Shown here in pieces: positions 51,511 through 60,496 of a DNA stretch of 64,000 nucleotides. The position numbers and the translations under genes were made by a program. The notes under the pieces were generated by a model. That model was not told the DNA's origin. It saw nothing but the letters and a program-made list of their open reading frames with translations, and made no database searches. Location of the stretch: contig NZ_CP084032.1 in the NCBI RefSeq assembly GCF_020181655.1, positions 1,612,001-1,676,000 of the forward strand, written 5' to 3'. Position 1 is the stretch's first letter. Every line of letters starts with the position of its first letter. The DNA comes from Pectobacterium colocasium. GTDB lineage: Bacteria > Pseudomonadota > Gammaproteobacteria > Enterobacterales > Enterobacteriaceae.

Positions 51511-51749
51511 GCTGTTAACCCTGTAGCATTATGAAATTAAAAGGATAATCGCACACTGCCGGGCAATGTGAATTGCTAAATTCCCATCTGCTATGTATGA
51601 TTTGCATAACTATTGGCATCCCTATGCTTTTATTGATTTTAACCGTATACGGTGGGAAGCCGCTTTATCGGCGAGGCTGGACGTTGGCAGAGATAGGACG
51701 TTGGTATAGGGAACGAAAACATGACGCTGCGCGTTTTGAGTGAGGGGTA

Positions 51750-52649
51750 ATGCTGAATAATATCGAAACCAAGTGGCTCTATGACTTTATCGTGCTGGAA
51801 GAGCACCGGAGTTTTACGCTGGCGGCCGAGAAGCGAAATATCTCTCAATCCTCATTTAGCCGGCGCATTCAGGCGTTGGAAGCGGCGGTTGGGTTTGACA
51901 TTTTCGACCGTAGCGCGCTGCCGCTGCAACTCACCGAACAGGGCCGCGTGTTTCACGCCTATATCCGCAATACGCTGGATGATTTGGAGTATCAGCTCAA
52001 TAAGCTGCACGGCGGGGATAATTACAAAAACAAGATCACCATTGCGGCGGCGCATTCGCTGTCGGTCTTCATCATGCCGGAGCTGTTAAAAGACGTGCCG
52101 GATCCGCAGGAAAAAATCTTCTATGTTGAATCGATCGATGTCGATGAAGCGGTACTGAATCTCAAAGAAGGGCGCAGCGACTTCATTTTCTCATTCTACA
52201 ATGAGGATCTGATGGGGGAGCCCTTTATGCACGAGAAGATACTGGAATCCCGGCTTTATCCGGTCTGCGCGTGTGATAGCGCAGGGAAGCCACTGTTTGA
52301 TGTCAGCGCCTCATCGGTGCCGTTACTCAACTATACCGAGACCAGCTATATGGGGCGTCAGGTCAGCCGTTACTTATCCAGCGTCGATAGCGATAAGTTT
52401 ACGGTCAACTTCGTCTCTTCTATGAGCGACTTGCTCAAACGCATGACGAAAAAAGGTTATGGAATTGCCTGGCTACCGGACTATTCCATTCAGGAAGAGC
52501 TGAAAAACAAAGAGCTGACGATCCTGAGCATGGAAAATGCGGTGATCCGCATGGGGGTTTATCTGTATCGTCTTGATGCGCGGCTGAATGTGGCCTCTGA
52601 GAAATTCTGGCGCTACATGAAAGGGCTGTCATCGACGTCTGGGCTATAA
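51750..52649 (+). CDS. LysR-family transcriptional regulator (HypT-like)
   Basis: A 299-residue LysR-type regulator. The N-terminal winged helix reads IETKWLYDFIVLEEHRSF and RNISQSSFSRRIQALEAAVG; the C-terminal effector domain follows (ITIAAAHSLSVFIMPELL, IDVDEAVLNLKEGRSDFIFSF). The sequence resembles remembered E. coli HypT (YjiE), the hypochlorite-responsive regulator, over the whole length, but a true orthologue is not certain. It lies divergent to the racemase and probably controls it or the symporter. Confidence 0.87.
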   Translation: MLNNIETKWLYDFIVLEEHRSFTLAAEKRNISQSSFSRRIQALEAAVGFDIFDRSALPLQLTEQGRVFHAYIRNTLDDLEYQLNKLHGGDNYKNKITIAAAHSLSVFIMPELLKDVPDPQEKIFYVESIDVDEAVLNLKEGRSDFIFSFYNEDLMGEPFMHEKILESRLYPVCACDSAGKPLFDVSASSVPLLNYTETSYMGRQVSRYLSSVDSDKFTVNFVSSMSDLLKRMTKKGYGIAWLPDYSIQEELKNKELTILSMENAVIRMGVYLYRLDARLNVASEKFWRYMKGLSSTSGL

Positions 52650-52724
52650 GCGGCGTGAGACCATTGAGGTGCTGAGTCATACGACCCGCACACGGGCTGC
52701 TTGACGTATGGCGAGATAAAAAAA

Positions 52725-52744
52725 TAGCGGCCCGAAGGCCGCTA
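52725..52744 (-). terminator. Terminator of the symporter gene
   Basis: 8-bp stem TAGCGGCC/GGCCGCTA with TTCG loop, followed on the minus strand by seven T bases, 26 bp after the symporter stop. Confidence 0.92.
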
Positions 52745-52769
52745 TGATGAAGCATTCACTCACTCAGCA

Positions 52770-54077
52770 TTAGCTATTTTGCGTGGCTTGCTGAGGTTCC
52801 TGATAGGCGACGACTTCGTCGGTAGCCTCTTCCTCATCATCATCATGGATATCTTTTTCCATACTGGCCACAACGGCAGTAGAGATACTGTTACCGATGA
52901 CGTTAGTTGCAGTACGGCCCATATCCAAGAACTGGTCGATACCGATAATCAGCAGAATACCGGCTTCCGGCAGGCTGAACATTGGCAGCGTGGCGGCAAC
53001 CACCACGATGGAAGCACGTGCTACACCCGCCATCCCTTTACTGGTGATCATCAGCGTCAGCAGAATCAGGATTTGCTGGGTAATGCTCAGATCGATGTTG
53101 TAAGCCTGTGCGATAAACAGAATCGCAAAGGACTGGTACATCATGGAACCATCAAGGTTGAACGAATAACCGAGCGGCAGCACAAAGCTGGTGACTTTTT
53201 TCGGCACGCCGAATTTGGTCAGCGCTTCCATGGTTTTCGGGTAAGCAGACTCACTGCTCGCCGTGGCGAAAGCCAGCATGGTCGGTTCACGAATCAGCTT
53301 CGCCAGCGTAACGATGGCTTTGCCCAGGAACAGGTAGCCAACCAGGAACAGAACGCCCCACAGTACGGCCAGACCGAGGTAGAACTCACCGATCAGTTTA
53401 CCGAAGTCGTAAAGCAGACCCAGACCTTGCGTGGTAATCGCGGAAGCGATTGCGGCAAAGACAGCAATAGGAGCCAGCGCCATGACGTAGTCGGTCACGC
53501 GGAACATCACTTTGGTCAGTTCTTCGATCATGGAAATGATCGTGGTCGCGTGCTTGTTTTTGCCTTTGACATAAGCCAGAGCAGAACCGAAGAACAGTGA
53601 GAACACCAGAATTTGCAGAATTTCATTGTTCGCCATCGCTTCTACGATACTTTTCGGGAAGATATGGCTGATGAAGCTCTTAAGCGTAAATCCGTCAGTG
53701 TTCAGACCTGTAGCAACCTGTTGTACAGGAATCGGCAGATTCATTCCTGCCCCTGGTTGGAACAGATTTGCGAACACCATACCGATGAGCAGAGAGATGA
53801 ACGATGCGCTGACAAACCAGATCATCGCTTTCATACCGATACGACCAACGGCAGAAGAATTTCCTCCCATGCTTGCCAGGCCGGAAACCAGCGTAGCGAA
53901 GACCAGTGGCGCGATGATCATTTTAATCAGGCGCAGGAAGATATCGGTAACCATGTTGAAATAGGATGCAACTTCTTTTGCTCGACCACCATCAAGATAT
54001 TGATGGCAGGCCCAGCCGATTAATATTCCCAGGACGATAGCCAAGACTATCTGTACAAGTAACTTCTGCCTTTGCAT
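52770..54077 (-). CDS. Dicarboxylate/amino acid:cation symporter (DAACS family)
   Basis: A 435-residue membrane symporter of the GltP/DctA family. It shows the ASSE-type motif TMLAFATASSESAYPKTM, the hairpin region PLGYSFNLDGSMMYQSFAILF and the C-terminal signature IIGIDQFLDMGRTATNVIGN. It carries glutamate, aspartate or C4-dicarboxylates with protons or sodium. The frame extends to 54158, but the start at 54077 has GAGG seven bases upstream. The C-terminus is acidic (DDDEEEATDE). A CRP-like site lies about 180-200 bp upstream. Confidence 0.92.
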   Translation of the reverse strand: MQRQKLLVQIVLAIVLGILIGWACHQYLDGGRAKEVASYFNMVTDIFLRLIKMIIAPLVFATLVSGLASMGGNSSAVGRIGMKAMIWFVSASFISLLIGMVFANLFQPGAGMNLPIPVQQVATGLNTDGFTLKSFISHIFPKSIVEAMANNEILQILVFSLFFGSALAYVKGKNKHATTIISMIEELTKVMFRVTDYVMALAPIAVFAAIASAITTQGLGLLYDFGKLIGEFYLGLAVLWGVLFLVGYLFLGKAIVTLAKLIREPTMLAFATASSESAYPKTMEALTKFGVPKKVTSFVLPLGYSFNLDGSMMYQSFAILFIAQAYNIDLSITQQILILLTLMITSKGMAGVARASIVVVAATLPMFSLPEAGILLIIGIDQFLDMGRTATNVIGNSISTAVVASMEKDIHDDDEEEATDEVVAYQEPQQATQNS

Positions 54078-54737
54078 ATAAACCTCATGTTGATGAATTG
54101 ATTCAGACAACACAATATTATTGCCGCGTGATGGCCGATGTTTCCCTGAATACACCAAGCCCTCACCCGAATCTGTTATTGGGGTGTTGTGTCTGCCCGC
54201 CGATATTACAACGATTCTTGCTTTTTACATTTTTTTTCTGCGGATTGTTATGTAATTGTGATCTTTGTCATGCGAAAAATGCATATCCATGTCGTGTATA
54301 ATGATAAATGGGGATGTGACACACCGAACGCATAAAACAAGCATGTCTCATTAATTCATTAATAAACAATGGCTTGGGATGTGTTTTTTTGCCCGAAGAG
54401 CGGATGCGTAATGTGTTGAATTAGTGTTGCTAATGATCTGTGGCTATACATCAATAAAACATATGGTGAATTACTTAAAGATTAAGTAAAAATAAAAGAA
54501 CAATTAACGAAAAGTTTATATACATGTATTTTTATAAAAAAATTAATTTTTTAATTATTTAAAACGTGACTTTTCTTTTGTGGTTTAACCTTCATTTTGG
54601 TGTTACTGGTTTAATGTTTACTTATTGTTCTATGTGTTTCTATTTGTAACTTTCAAAGCATTTGGTGTGTTTAAAATGGTGTTTTTTATTTTTTAAACAT
54701 ATGTTACCTATGATTTGAGGCCTCGCTGTTGGTTATT
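54078..54737. other. AT-rich intergenic region upstream of the symporter
   Basis: 660 bp without a gene. A candidate CRP site TGTGA-TCTTTG-TCATG lies at 54257-54272 (first half consensus, second half 3 of 5). From about 54480 to 54720 the DNA is very AT-rich and no open frame has coding character. Confidence 0.45.
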
Positions 54738-55631
54738 TCAGCGAAAAAGCTCGATGCTTACTTTATCGTGGCAAGCGTTTTCCAGATGTTTTTTCATCCG
54801 CTCTGCTGCCGTTTCGCGTTCTCCCCGCTGTAAACAATCAAGAATGTCCAGATGTTCTGTAATCTGTTCCAGCCGCTTGGGATTGAAGGTTGGGCTGCTT
54901 TGTCGGTATTCCACCAGACGCCGTAATTGATTGACTCGTTGCAGGCTATGGTGGGCGAAACGGTTGCCGCTACAGGCGAGTAGCGTTTCATGAAAGTGCG
55001 TATTGGCATCGAACATTTCATGGGGGGTCAGCGTTAGGTAACCCCCATTGAGAATGTCTTCCTGCTGCTTACGGCAGGCGTCCAGCGTATGCTGATCGAT
55101 ATGAAACTGCGGCGACAGCAGGCTGATCGGCTCAAGCAGCAGACGGAAGGTAAAACTTTCCTCATAGGCGGCGACGGAATCGATAATCGGCGTGGTTCGC
55201 CAACCCTGGCCGGTGCGAAACTCCAGCCAGCCTTCCTGCTGAATACGCGTCAGAACGTTACGCAGCACGGAACGGGACACCTGACATTCCCGCATCAGAT
55301 CCACTTCTGAAAACTGCTCCGGCAACCGGCGTGCGAGACGCATATCGACAATCTTCTGGTAGAGCGGGTCTTCGCTGCTGGTGGCTAACTCGGCGACCAG
55401 ATGACCCAATTCATGGGCCGGACGGTCAAGATAAAACCCACGATTACGGTGGTAATGCAGCATGCCTTTTTCTGTCAGATACAGCAGAGCTGCCTTGACC
55501 GGCGTGCGTGAGGCATTCAGTACCTGCGCCAGCGACGATTCGATCAGATGTGCGCCGGGGGGCAGTTGCTCGCGGCGAATATAGGCGACAATCTGCCTGA
55601 CAATCCTTGTCTGTAGGGGAGTTAAAGCCAT
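54738..55631 (-). CDS. GntR-family regulator with two HTH segments
   Basis: A 297-residue regulator. An N-terminal winged helix (IVAYIRREQLPPGAHLIESSL, ASRTPVKAALLYLTEKGML) is followed by a second one (SEVDLMRECQVSRSVLRNVL, QEGWLEFRTGQGW), and an FCD-like all-alpha effector domain (MFDANTHFHETLLACSGNRFA, HLDILDCLQRGERETAAERM). Two tandem HTH units are uncommon in GntR proteins. It lies 107 bp downstream of the CitMHS gene on the same strand and is its likely regulator. Confidence 0.85.
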   Translation of the reverse strand: MALTPLQTRIVRQIVAYIRREQLPPGAHLIESSLAQVLNASRTPVKAALLYLTEKGMLHYHRNRGFYLDRPAHELGHLVAELATSSEDPLYQKIVDMRLARRLPEQFSEVDLMRECQVSRSVLRNVLTRIQQEGWLEFRTGQGWRTTPIIDSVAAYEESFTFRLLLEPISLLSPQFHIDQHTLDACRKQQEDILNGGYLTLTPHEMFDANTHFHETLLACSGNRFAHHSLQRVNQLRRLVEYRQSSPTFNPKRLEQITEHLDILDCLQRGERETAAERMKKHLENACHDKVSIELFR

Positions 55632-55738
55632 CGCTATCCTGCTATGTCATTTAAGGGTGTTACGGGGATCGTTATGTTCTGGAGCAAGGTTCGCTTGCCT
55701 GCGAAGTAGGCTCCGGCTGGAGCCGGAGCAATCCTGCG

Positions 55739-57052
55739 TTACTGGTGATAGAACGGAAACGCGCCGAAGACAATACCACCGACCAGCAGCGACAGGCTGA
55801 CAAAAATCGCCCATTTGATGGCAAAGCGTTGGTGATCGCCGATGTCCACTTTTGCCAGACTGACCAGCAGGTAGAGTGACGGCACCAGCGGGCTGAGCAG
55901 GTGGAACGGCTGGCCGACAATCGACGCCCGAGCGATCTCTTCTGGGGTGATACCATAGTTGACCGCCGTCTGGGCGATAACCGGTAAGATTCCGAAATAG
56001 AACGCATCGTTGGACATCAAAAAAGTAAACGGCAGGCTAATGAGCGCGGTGAATACCGCAAGATACGGGCCGAAACTCTCTGGTATCACCTGCAGCAGGC
56101 TTTTCGCCATGGCATCCACCATGCCTGTACCGGATAAGATCCCGGTAAAAATCCCGGCGGCGAAAATGAGCGATGTTACCGCCAACACGTTAGCCGCGTG
56201 TGAGCCGATTCGCGCTTTTTGCTCTTCCAGCTTGGGATAGTTGAGCATGACGGCGATGGCAAAGCCGACCATAAACAGCACCTGAATCGGCAGAATGCCG
56301 ATCACCAGAAACACCAGAAGCAGGGTGGTCAGGACAAAGTTAGGCCAGAACATCTTAGGGCGGCGATTGGCATCGCTTTCTTCGTCACTACCGTTGCCCA
56401 GGTTGATCGAGGCATTCTGGAGGTCGCTGATATCAATGATCCCCAATCGTTTACGTTCCTGTAGCCCCAGAAACACGGCCACGCCGACCAGCGTTAGGCT
56501 GGCTAGAATAATTGCAGGGAGCATGGGGAGGAAAACGTCCAGCGCATCAACGCGCAATGCAGCGGCGGCGCGCGCCGTAGGGCCGCCCCAAGGGGAAAGA
56601 TTCATCACGCCGCTGGCGATGTTCACCAGACAGGTCAATCCGAGCACGCTCATACCCAGCCGCTGATAGAGCGGCAGGAATGCGGCAATCGCGATCATGT
56701 AGGTTGTTGTGCTGTCGCCGTCCAGCGCAACCATTAAGGTTAATACGGCGGTGCCGACCAACACTTTCAGCGGGTCGCCCTTAACCAGACGGAGAATGAA
56801 ACGCACCAACGGATCGAACAGCCCCGCGTCGATCATGATGCCGAAGTAAAGAATAGAGAACGTCAGCATTACGCCCGTTGGCGCCAGCGTTTTGATGCCG
56901 TCCAGCATCATTGCTCCCAGCCCCTGATAAAAACCTGCCGCCAGCGCAAACAGCGTAGGGACAAGAATCAGCGCGATAAGCGCAGACATTCGTTTGGTCA
57001 TGATCAGGTACATAAAGCAGATGACCATAGAGAAAGCGAGAATAGTGAGCAC
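55739..57052 (-). CDS. CitMHS-family citrate/metal symporter
   Basis: A 437-residue membrane protein with about eleven hydrophobic segments. The CitM pattern is visible in LMVALDGDSTTTYMIAIAAF, NLSPWGGPTARAAAAL and SLPFTFLMSNDAFYFGILPV. Members import citrate complexed with Mg2+ or other divalent cations, or citrate with protons. With the neighbouring GntR-type regulator it forms a two-gene citrate module; plant tissue is rich in citrate. Substrate is inferred from family. Confidence 0.88.
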   Translation of the reverse strand: MLTILAFSMVICFMYLIMTKRMSALIALILVPTLFALAAGFYQGLGAMMLDGIKTLAPTGVMLTFSILYFGIMIDAGLFDPLVRFILRLVKGDPLKVLVGTAVLTLMVALDGDSTTTYMIAIAAFLPLYQRLGMSVLGLTCLVNIASGVMNLSPWGGPTARAAAALRVDALDVFLPMLPAIILASLTLVGVAVFLGLQERKRLGIIDISDLQNASINLGNGSDEESDANRRPKMFWPNFVLTTLLLVFLVIGILPIQVLFMVGFAIAVMLNYPKLEEQKARIGSHAANVLAVTSLIFAAGIFTGILSGTGMVDAMAKSLLQVIPESFGPYLAVFTALISLPFTFLMSNDAFYFGILPVIAQTAVNYGITPEEIARASIVGQPFHLLSPLVPSLYLLVSLAKVDIGDHQRFAIKWAIFVSLSLLVGGIVFGAFPFYHQ

Positions 57053-57810
57053 AGTGAATCTCCTGTTTTTTATTATTTTCCGAGTAGCTTACTGCCTTTC
57101 TCGTCGGCAAATTTAGGGTGCCAAAAGCCGTGCGGTTTTTGCATAACCGCATATCGAAAGGGATAGGAGCGGGTTATTTCCCAGCGTCAGAGACGTTCAG
57201 AGGAAATACGGATAAAAGGAGGGAATTAGCTTCCGGGGTCGATACGAATAATAAACGACAGGTAATGATGGCGAGACAAGGTAACGGTAATCGGCAACAT
57301 AAACGACCTCGATACGAGCGATAATAACATTCCTTTTATCCCCGCCAGCTTAAATCTAACCGATTGTTTGGCATGGCATTACGTGGAAAATTACCACGAC
57401 TGGCAGGGGCTCTTTTTGTTAAAAACAAATTAAATCATTGTAAAATGAAACGCAAATTGCGCTAAATTGGAATAAAAAACAATTGAACGGAGAGAGGGGA
57501 TACAATGGCCAACATAATTTTAAAAGATAAACAGAGGTGTGAAAATTTAATGGCTGCGTAGAAATTTATTATCGATTAACGGAAATTTATCCGCGTCCAT
57601 TAATAAATCTTTACAAGATGAGGTGAGAAATAAAGATATTATCAGAGAGGGGAGTTAAACGTTGTCTAAACCAGCATGTATTTTCTGGACGCTATGTATT
57701 TTCTCAATCACATGTCTTGTCTGGGTGCGATGTATTTCCTAAGCCGCCACGGCCTGTGCTCAATGAGCTTTACTCAATGGCTCGTATTCGCGGCGGCTTA
57801 GGCAAGGGGA
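57053..57810. other. Intergenic region with a large hairpin
   Basis: 758 bp between citMHS and fdhF. A perfect 11-bp inverted repeat CCTAAGCCGCC/GGCGGCTTAGG encloses a 43-base loop at 57738-57802, 8 bp after the fdhF stop on its strand; there is no T-run. A possible 18-codon open frame with GAGAGGGG upstream lies at 57505-57561 and is not credible as a gene on its own. Confidence 0.6.
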
Positions 57811-59961
57811 TTAGCTGACGTTTTCTGCGGTAGTACGTAACCGATCTTTCAACTGGCTGTATTCCTGCTGTACGTAGTGCTCCGCCGCTTGCTGATCGTC
57901 AATCGCCTCCACCTTAACGGCGCAGTGTTTGTATTCTGGCGTCTTAGAAACGGGATCGAGATGATCCAACGTCAGCTCATTGCAGGCGCCGATCCACCAC
58001 TGGTAAGTCATGTAGACAGCACCTTTATTGATGCGTTCGCTGACGGCAACGCGAGAGATAACCTTACCGCGTCGCGACGAGATCCAGGCCAACTGCTGAT
58101 CGCGGATGCCTAAACGTTTGGCGTCGTATGGGCTAACCTGCACGTAGCCGGGTTCATCCGCCAGCGTTTGTAATGCCGTACAGTTGCCTGTCATGGAACG
58201 GCAGGAATAGTGGCCGACTTCGCGCACGGTGCACAAGACCAGCGGATAATCCTCATCCACCCGCTCCATCGGCGGTCGCCATTCTGCCGTCAAGAGCAGC
58301 GCTTTCCCACCGGGGCGATCGAAGTGATTACCCGCATAGAGCCACGGCGTTCCAGGGCTGTCTTCGGTCGGGCACGGCCAGGGCACGTAGCCCAGCCCCG
58401 CCATTTTCTCGTAGGTCGCGCCATAATACAGCGGGCAGAGTGCTCGCAGTTCGTCCCAGATCTCCTGCGTGTTGTTATAGTGCATGGGATACCCGAGCGC
58501 TGTTGCCATCAGGCTGATAATTTCCCAGTCGGGTTTTACATCGCCCTGTGGCTCCACCGCTTTATAAAAACGCTGGAATCCCCGGTCGGCCGCGGTATAA
58601 ACCCCTTCGTGCTCGCCCCAGGAGGTCGCAGGTAAAATCACATCGGCAATCACGGCGGTCTTGGTCATGAAGATGTCCTGCACGATCAACAATTCCAACT
58701 CGTTGAAAGCATCACGCAGCATCGACAGATCCGGCTCGGTTTGCAGCGGATCTTCACCCATTACATAGTTGGCCTTGATTTTCCCTTTCTGTATTTTGTG
58801 CGGGAGATCGGTCAGCGAGTAGCCCACTTTGTCAGAGAGTTCAGCCACGCCCCAGGCATCGGCAAATTTCGCCAGCACCGCTTTATCTGTGACTTTTTGA
58901 TAACCGGGGAACATATTGGGCAGCGCGCCCATATCGCAGGCGCCCTGCACATTGTTTTGCCCACGTACTGGCCCAACGCCGACGTTCGGACGCCCCAGAT
59001 TCCCGGTCAGCAGCGCCAGACCGGACAGCCCTTTGACTACATCCACGCCTTGCCCCCATTGCGTCACGCCCATTCCCCAGAGAATGGTGGCGGACGGCGC
59101 GGCGGCATACATGCGCATCGCGTCCCGAATCACTTTCGGCGACAGGCCGGTGATGTCAGCAACATATTCCGGCGTATATTTCGCGACGGTTTGGCTTAAT
59201 TCTTCGAAGCCTTCGGTATGGCGGGCAACGTAAGCCTTATCATAGTGTCCTTCGTTAATCAGGACGTTGGCGAAGGCGTTGACCAGCGCCATATTGGAGC
59301 CATTTTTCAATGGCAGCCACAGATCGGCGATGCGGGCGGTTTCAATATGGCGGGGATCGCACACGATGATTTTTGCCCCACGCGCTTTGGCTTTCAGGAT
59401 CCGGCGCGCCACGATGGGGTGTGAGTCTGCGGCGTTGTAGCCGAAAATCAGTATGCAGTCGGTCTTTTCAATTTCACAGATGGAATTACTCATTGCGCCG
59501 TTGCCCAGCGTAACCTGTAATCCGGCAACCGAAGGGCCGTGGCAGAGTCGGGCGCAGCAGTCGACGTTATTATTCCCGGTGACTGCGCGGGCGAATTTCT
59601 GCATCACGTAATTAGTTTCATTACCGGGGCCGCGGGACGATCCCGTGTGCATAATCGACTCGGCGCCGTACTTCTCTTTAATGGTTTTTAATCGCGAGCT
59701 GGCGAAGTCGATAGCTTCATCCCAGCTCACCGCTTCAAAGGGAGCGCCTTTCTGACGTCGGATCAGCGGCTGTTTTAAACGCGGCGTCAGAATTTTCGTG
59801 TCATTAAGAAAATCCCAGCCGTAATAGCCTTTCAGGCACAGTTCACCTTCATTGGTGACACCGTTTGCCCCTTCCGCACCAACCACTTTGCCGTTCTCTA
59901 CCAGCAGGTTAATTTTGCAGCCTGACCCGCAATACGGACAGACGGTAAGCACTTTCTGCAT
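57811..59961 (-). CDS. fdhF: Formate dehydrogenase H-type molybdoenzyme, cysteine form
   Basis: A 716-residue molybdopterin oxidoreductase that matches remembered E. coli FdhF over its whole length. The 4Fe-4S ligands are in CPYCGSGCKIN and CLKGYYGWDF. The active-site segment reads VDCCARLCHGPS: residue 140 is Cys (codon TGC at 59544-59542) where E. coli has Sec (UGA). Other conserved parts include GSSRGPGNETNYVMQKFARA, DPRHIETARIADLWLPL, GVTQWGQGVD, VRGQNNVQGACDMGALP and GHYSCRSMTGNC. Start at 59961 has GGAG upstream; the frame extends to 60003. It oxidises formate. No hydrogenase or iron-sulfur partner gene lies in the window, so its electron acceptor is unknown. Confidence 0.93.
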   Translation of the reverse strand: MQKVLTVCPYCGSGCKINLLVENGKVVGAEGANGVTNEGELCLKGYYGWDFLNDTKILTPRLKQPLIRRQKGAPFEAVSWDEAIDFASSRLKTIKEKYGAESIMHTGSSRGPGNETNYVMQKFARAVTGNNNVDCCARLCHGPSVAGLQVTLGNGAMSNSICEIEKTDCILIFGYNAADSHPIVARRILKAKARGAKIIVCDPRHIETARIADLWLPLKNGSNMALVNAFANVLINEGHYDKAYVARHTEGFEELSQTVAKYTPEYVADITGLSPKVIRDAMRMYAAAPSATILWGMGVTQWGQGVDVVKGLSGLALLTGNLGRPNVGVGPVRGQNNVQGACDMGALPNMFPGYQKVTDKAVLAKFADAWGVAELSDKVGYSLTDLPHKIQKGKIKANYVMGEDPLQTEPDLSMLRDAFNELELLIVQDIFMTKTAVIADVILPATSWGEHEGVYTAADRGFQRFYKAVEPQGDVKPDWEIISLMATALGYPMHYNNTQEIWDELRALCPLYYGATYEKMAGLGYVPWPCPTEDSPGTPWLYAGNHFDRPGGKALLLTAEWRPPMERVDEDYPLVLCTVREVGHYSCRSMTGNCTALQTLADEPGYVQVSPYDAKRLGIRDQQLAWISSRRGKVISRVAVSERINKGAVYMTYQWWIGACNELTLDHLDPVSKTPEYKHCAVKVEAIDDQQAAEHYVQQEYSQLKDRLRTTAENVS

Positions 59962-60496
59962 GATTATTCTCCAAAGCCGAGTCTTGGATCGTAGGAACTG
60001 CATGCTTATGGCTGGCTGTTGATGCAGTCATCTAACATTCGATAATCACCGATAAAGAAAATTAATTTACTGATCGTGGTCATGCTCAGTGCGATGAAAA
60101 ATCGGCCTAACGCGTTGAGCGCTGTGACCTTTTGTCCATAGGGCATCCGTCAGGAAAATAAGGTGACAGCATATTCCTCCTCTTTATCTGTTAATGCCTA
60201 TACTGTTTTTGATGATATTAATTCTACATGCCACCGATTTGGCTGTGGTAGTGACGCCTATCGGCCGTTTAAAACCATGGAGACAGGCATCTCAAGGAAG
60301 ATAACGCATTCTATTTGTTCGTATTTAGCGTGACTTCCCATCTGATGGGGGATGAATCAGGGAATTCCAGAACGTCTGTTAGAGCGCGTGGGATAAGGGC
60401 GCGGTATAACGGACGGTACCGTCATGGGTAAAAAGTGAATACTTTTCCGACAGAGTATGCGGTCGGGAAATATTTGTTAACGTCGCGGAGTGCATT
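59962..60496. other. Divergent intergenic region between fdhF and a chemoreceptor
   Basis: 535 bp without a gene. I looked for a sigma-54 -24/-12 element on the fdhF side and did not see a convincing one, which is unlike E. coli fdhF. Confidence 0.5.

Noticed and set aside
55710..55729. GC-rich hairpin GCTCCGGC-TGGA-GCCGGAGC after the CitMHS gene
   Set aside because: No T-run follows on the minus strand, so not called a terminator; may only be a short palindrome.
57505..57561. 18-codon frame with a purine-rich ribosome-like site
   Set aside because: Too short, no sign of a leader peptide function (no attenuator or runs of a codon) and no gene directly downstream on that strand.
59962..60200. 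Sigma-54 promoter for fdhF
   Set aside because: No GG-N10-GC element with acceptable flanks was found upstream of the start.
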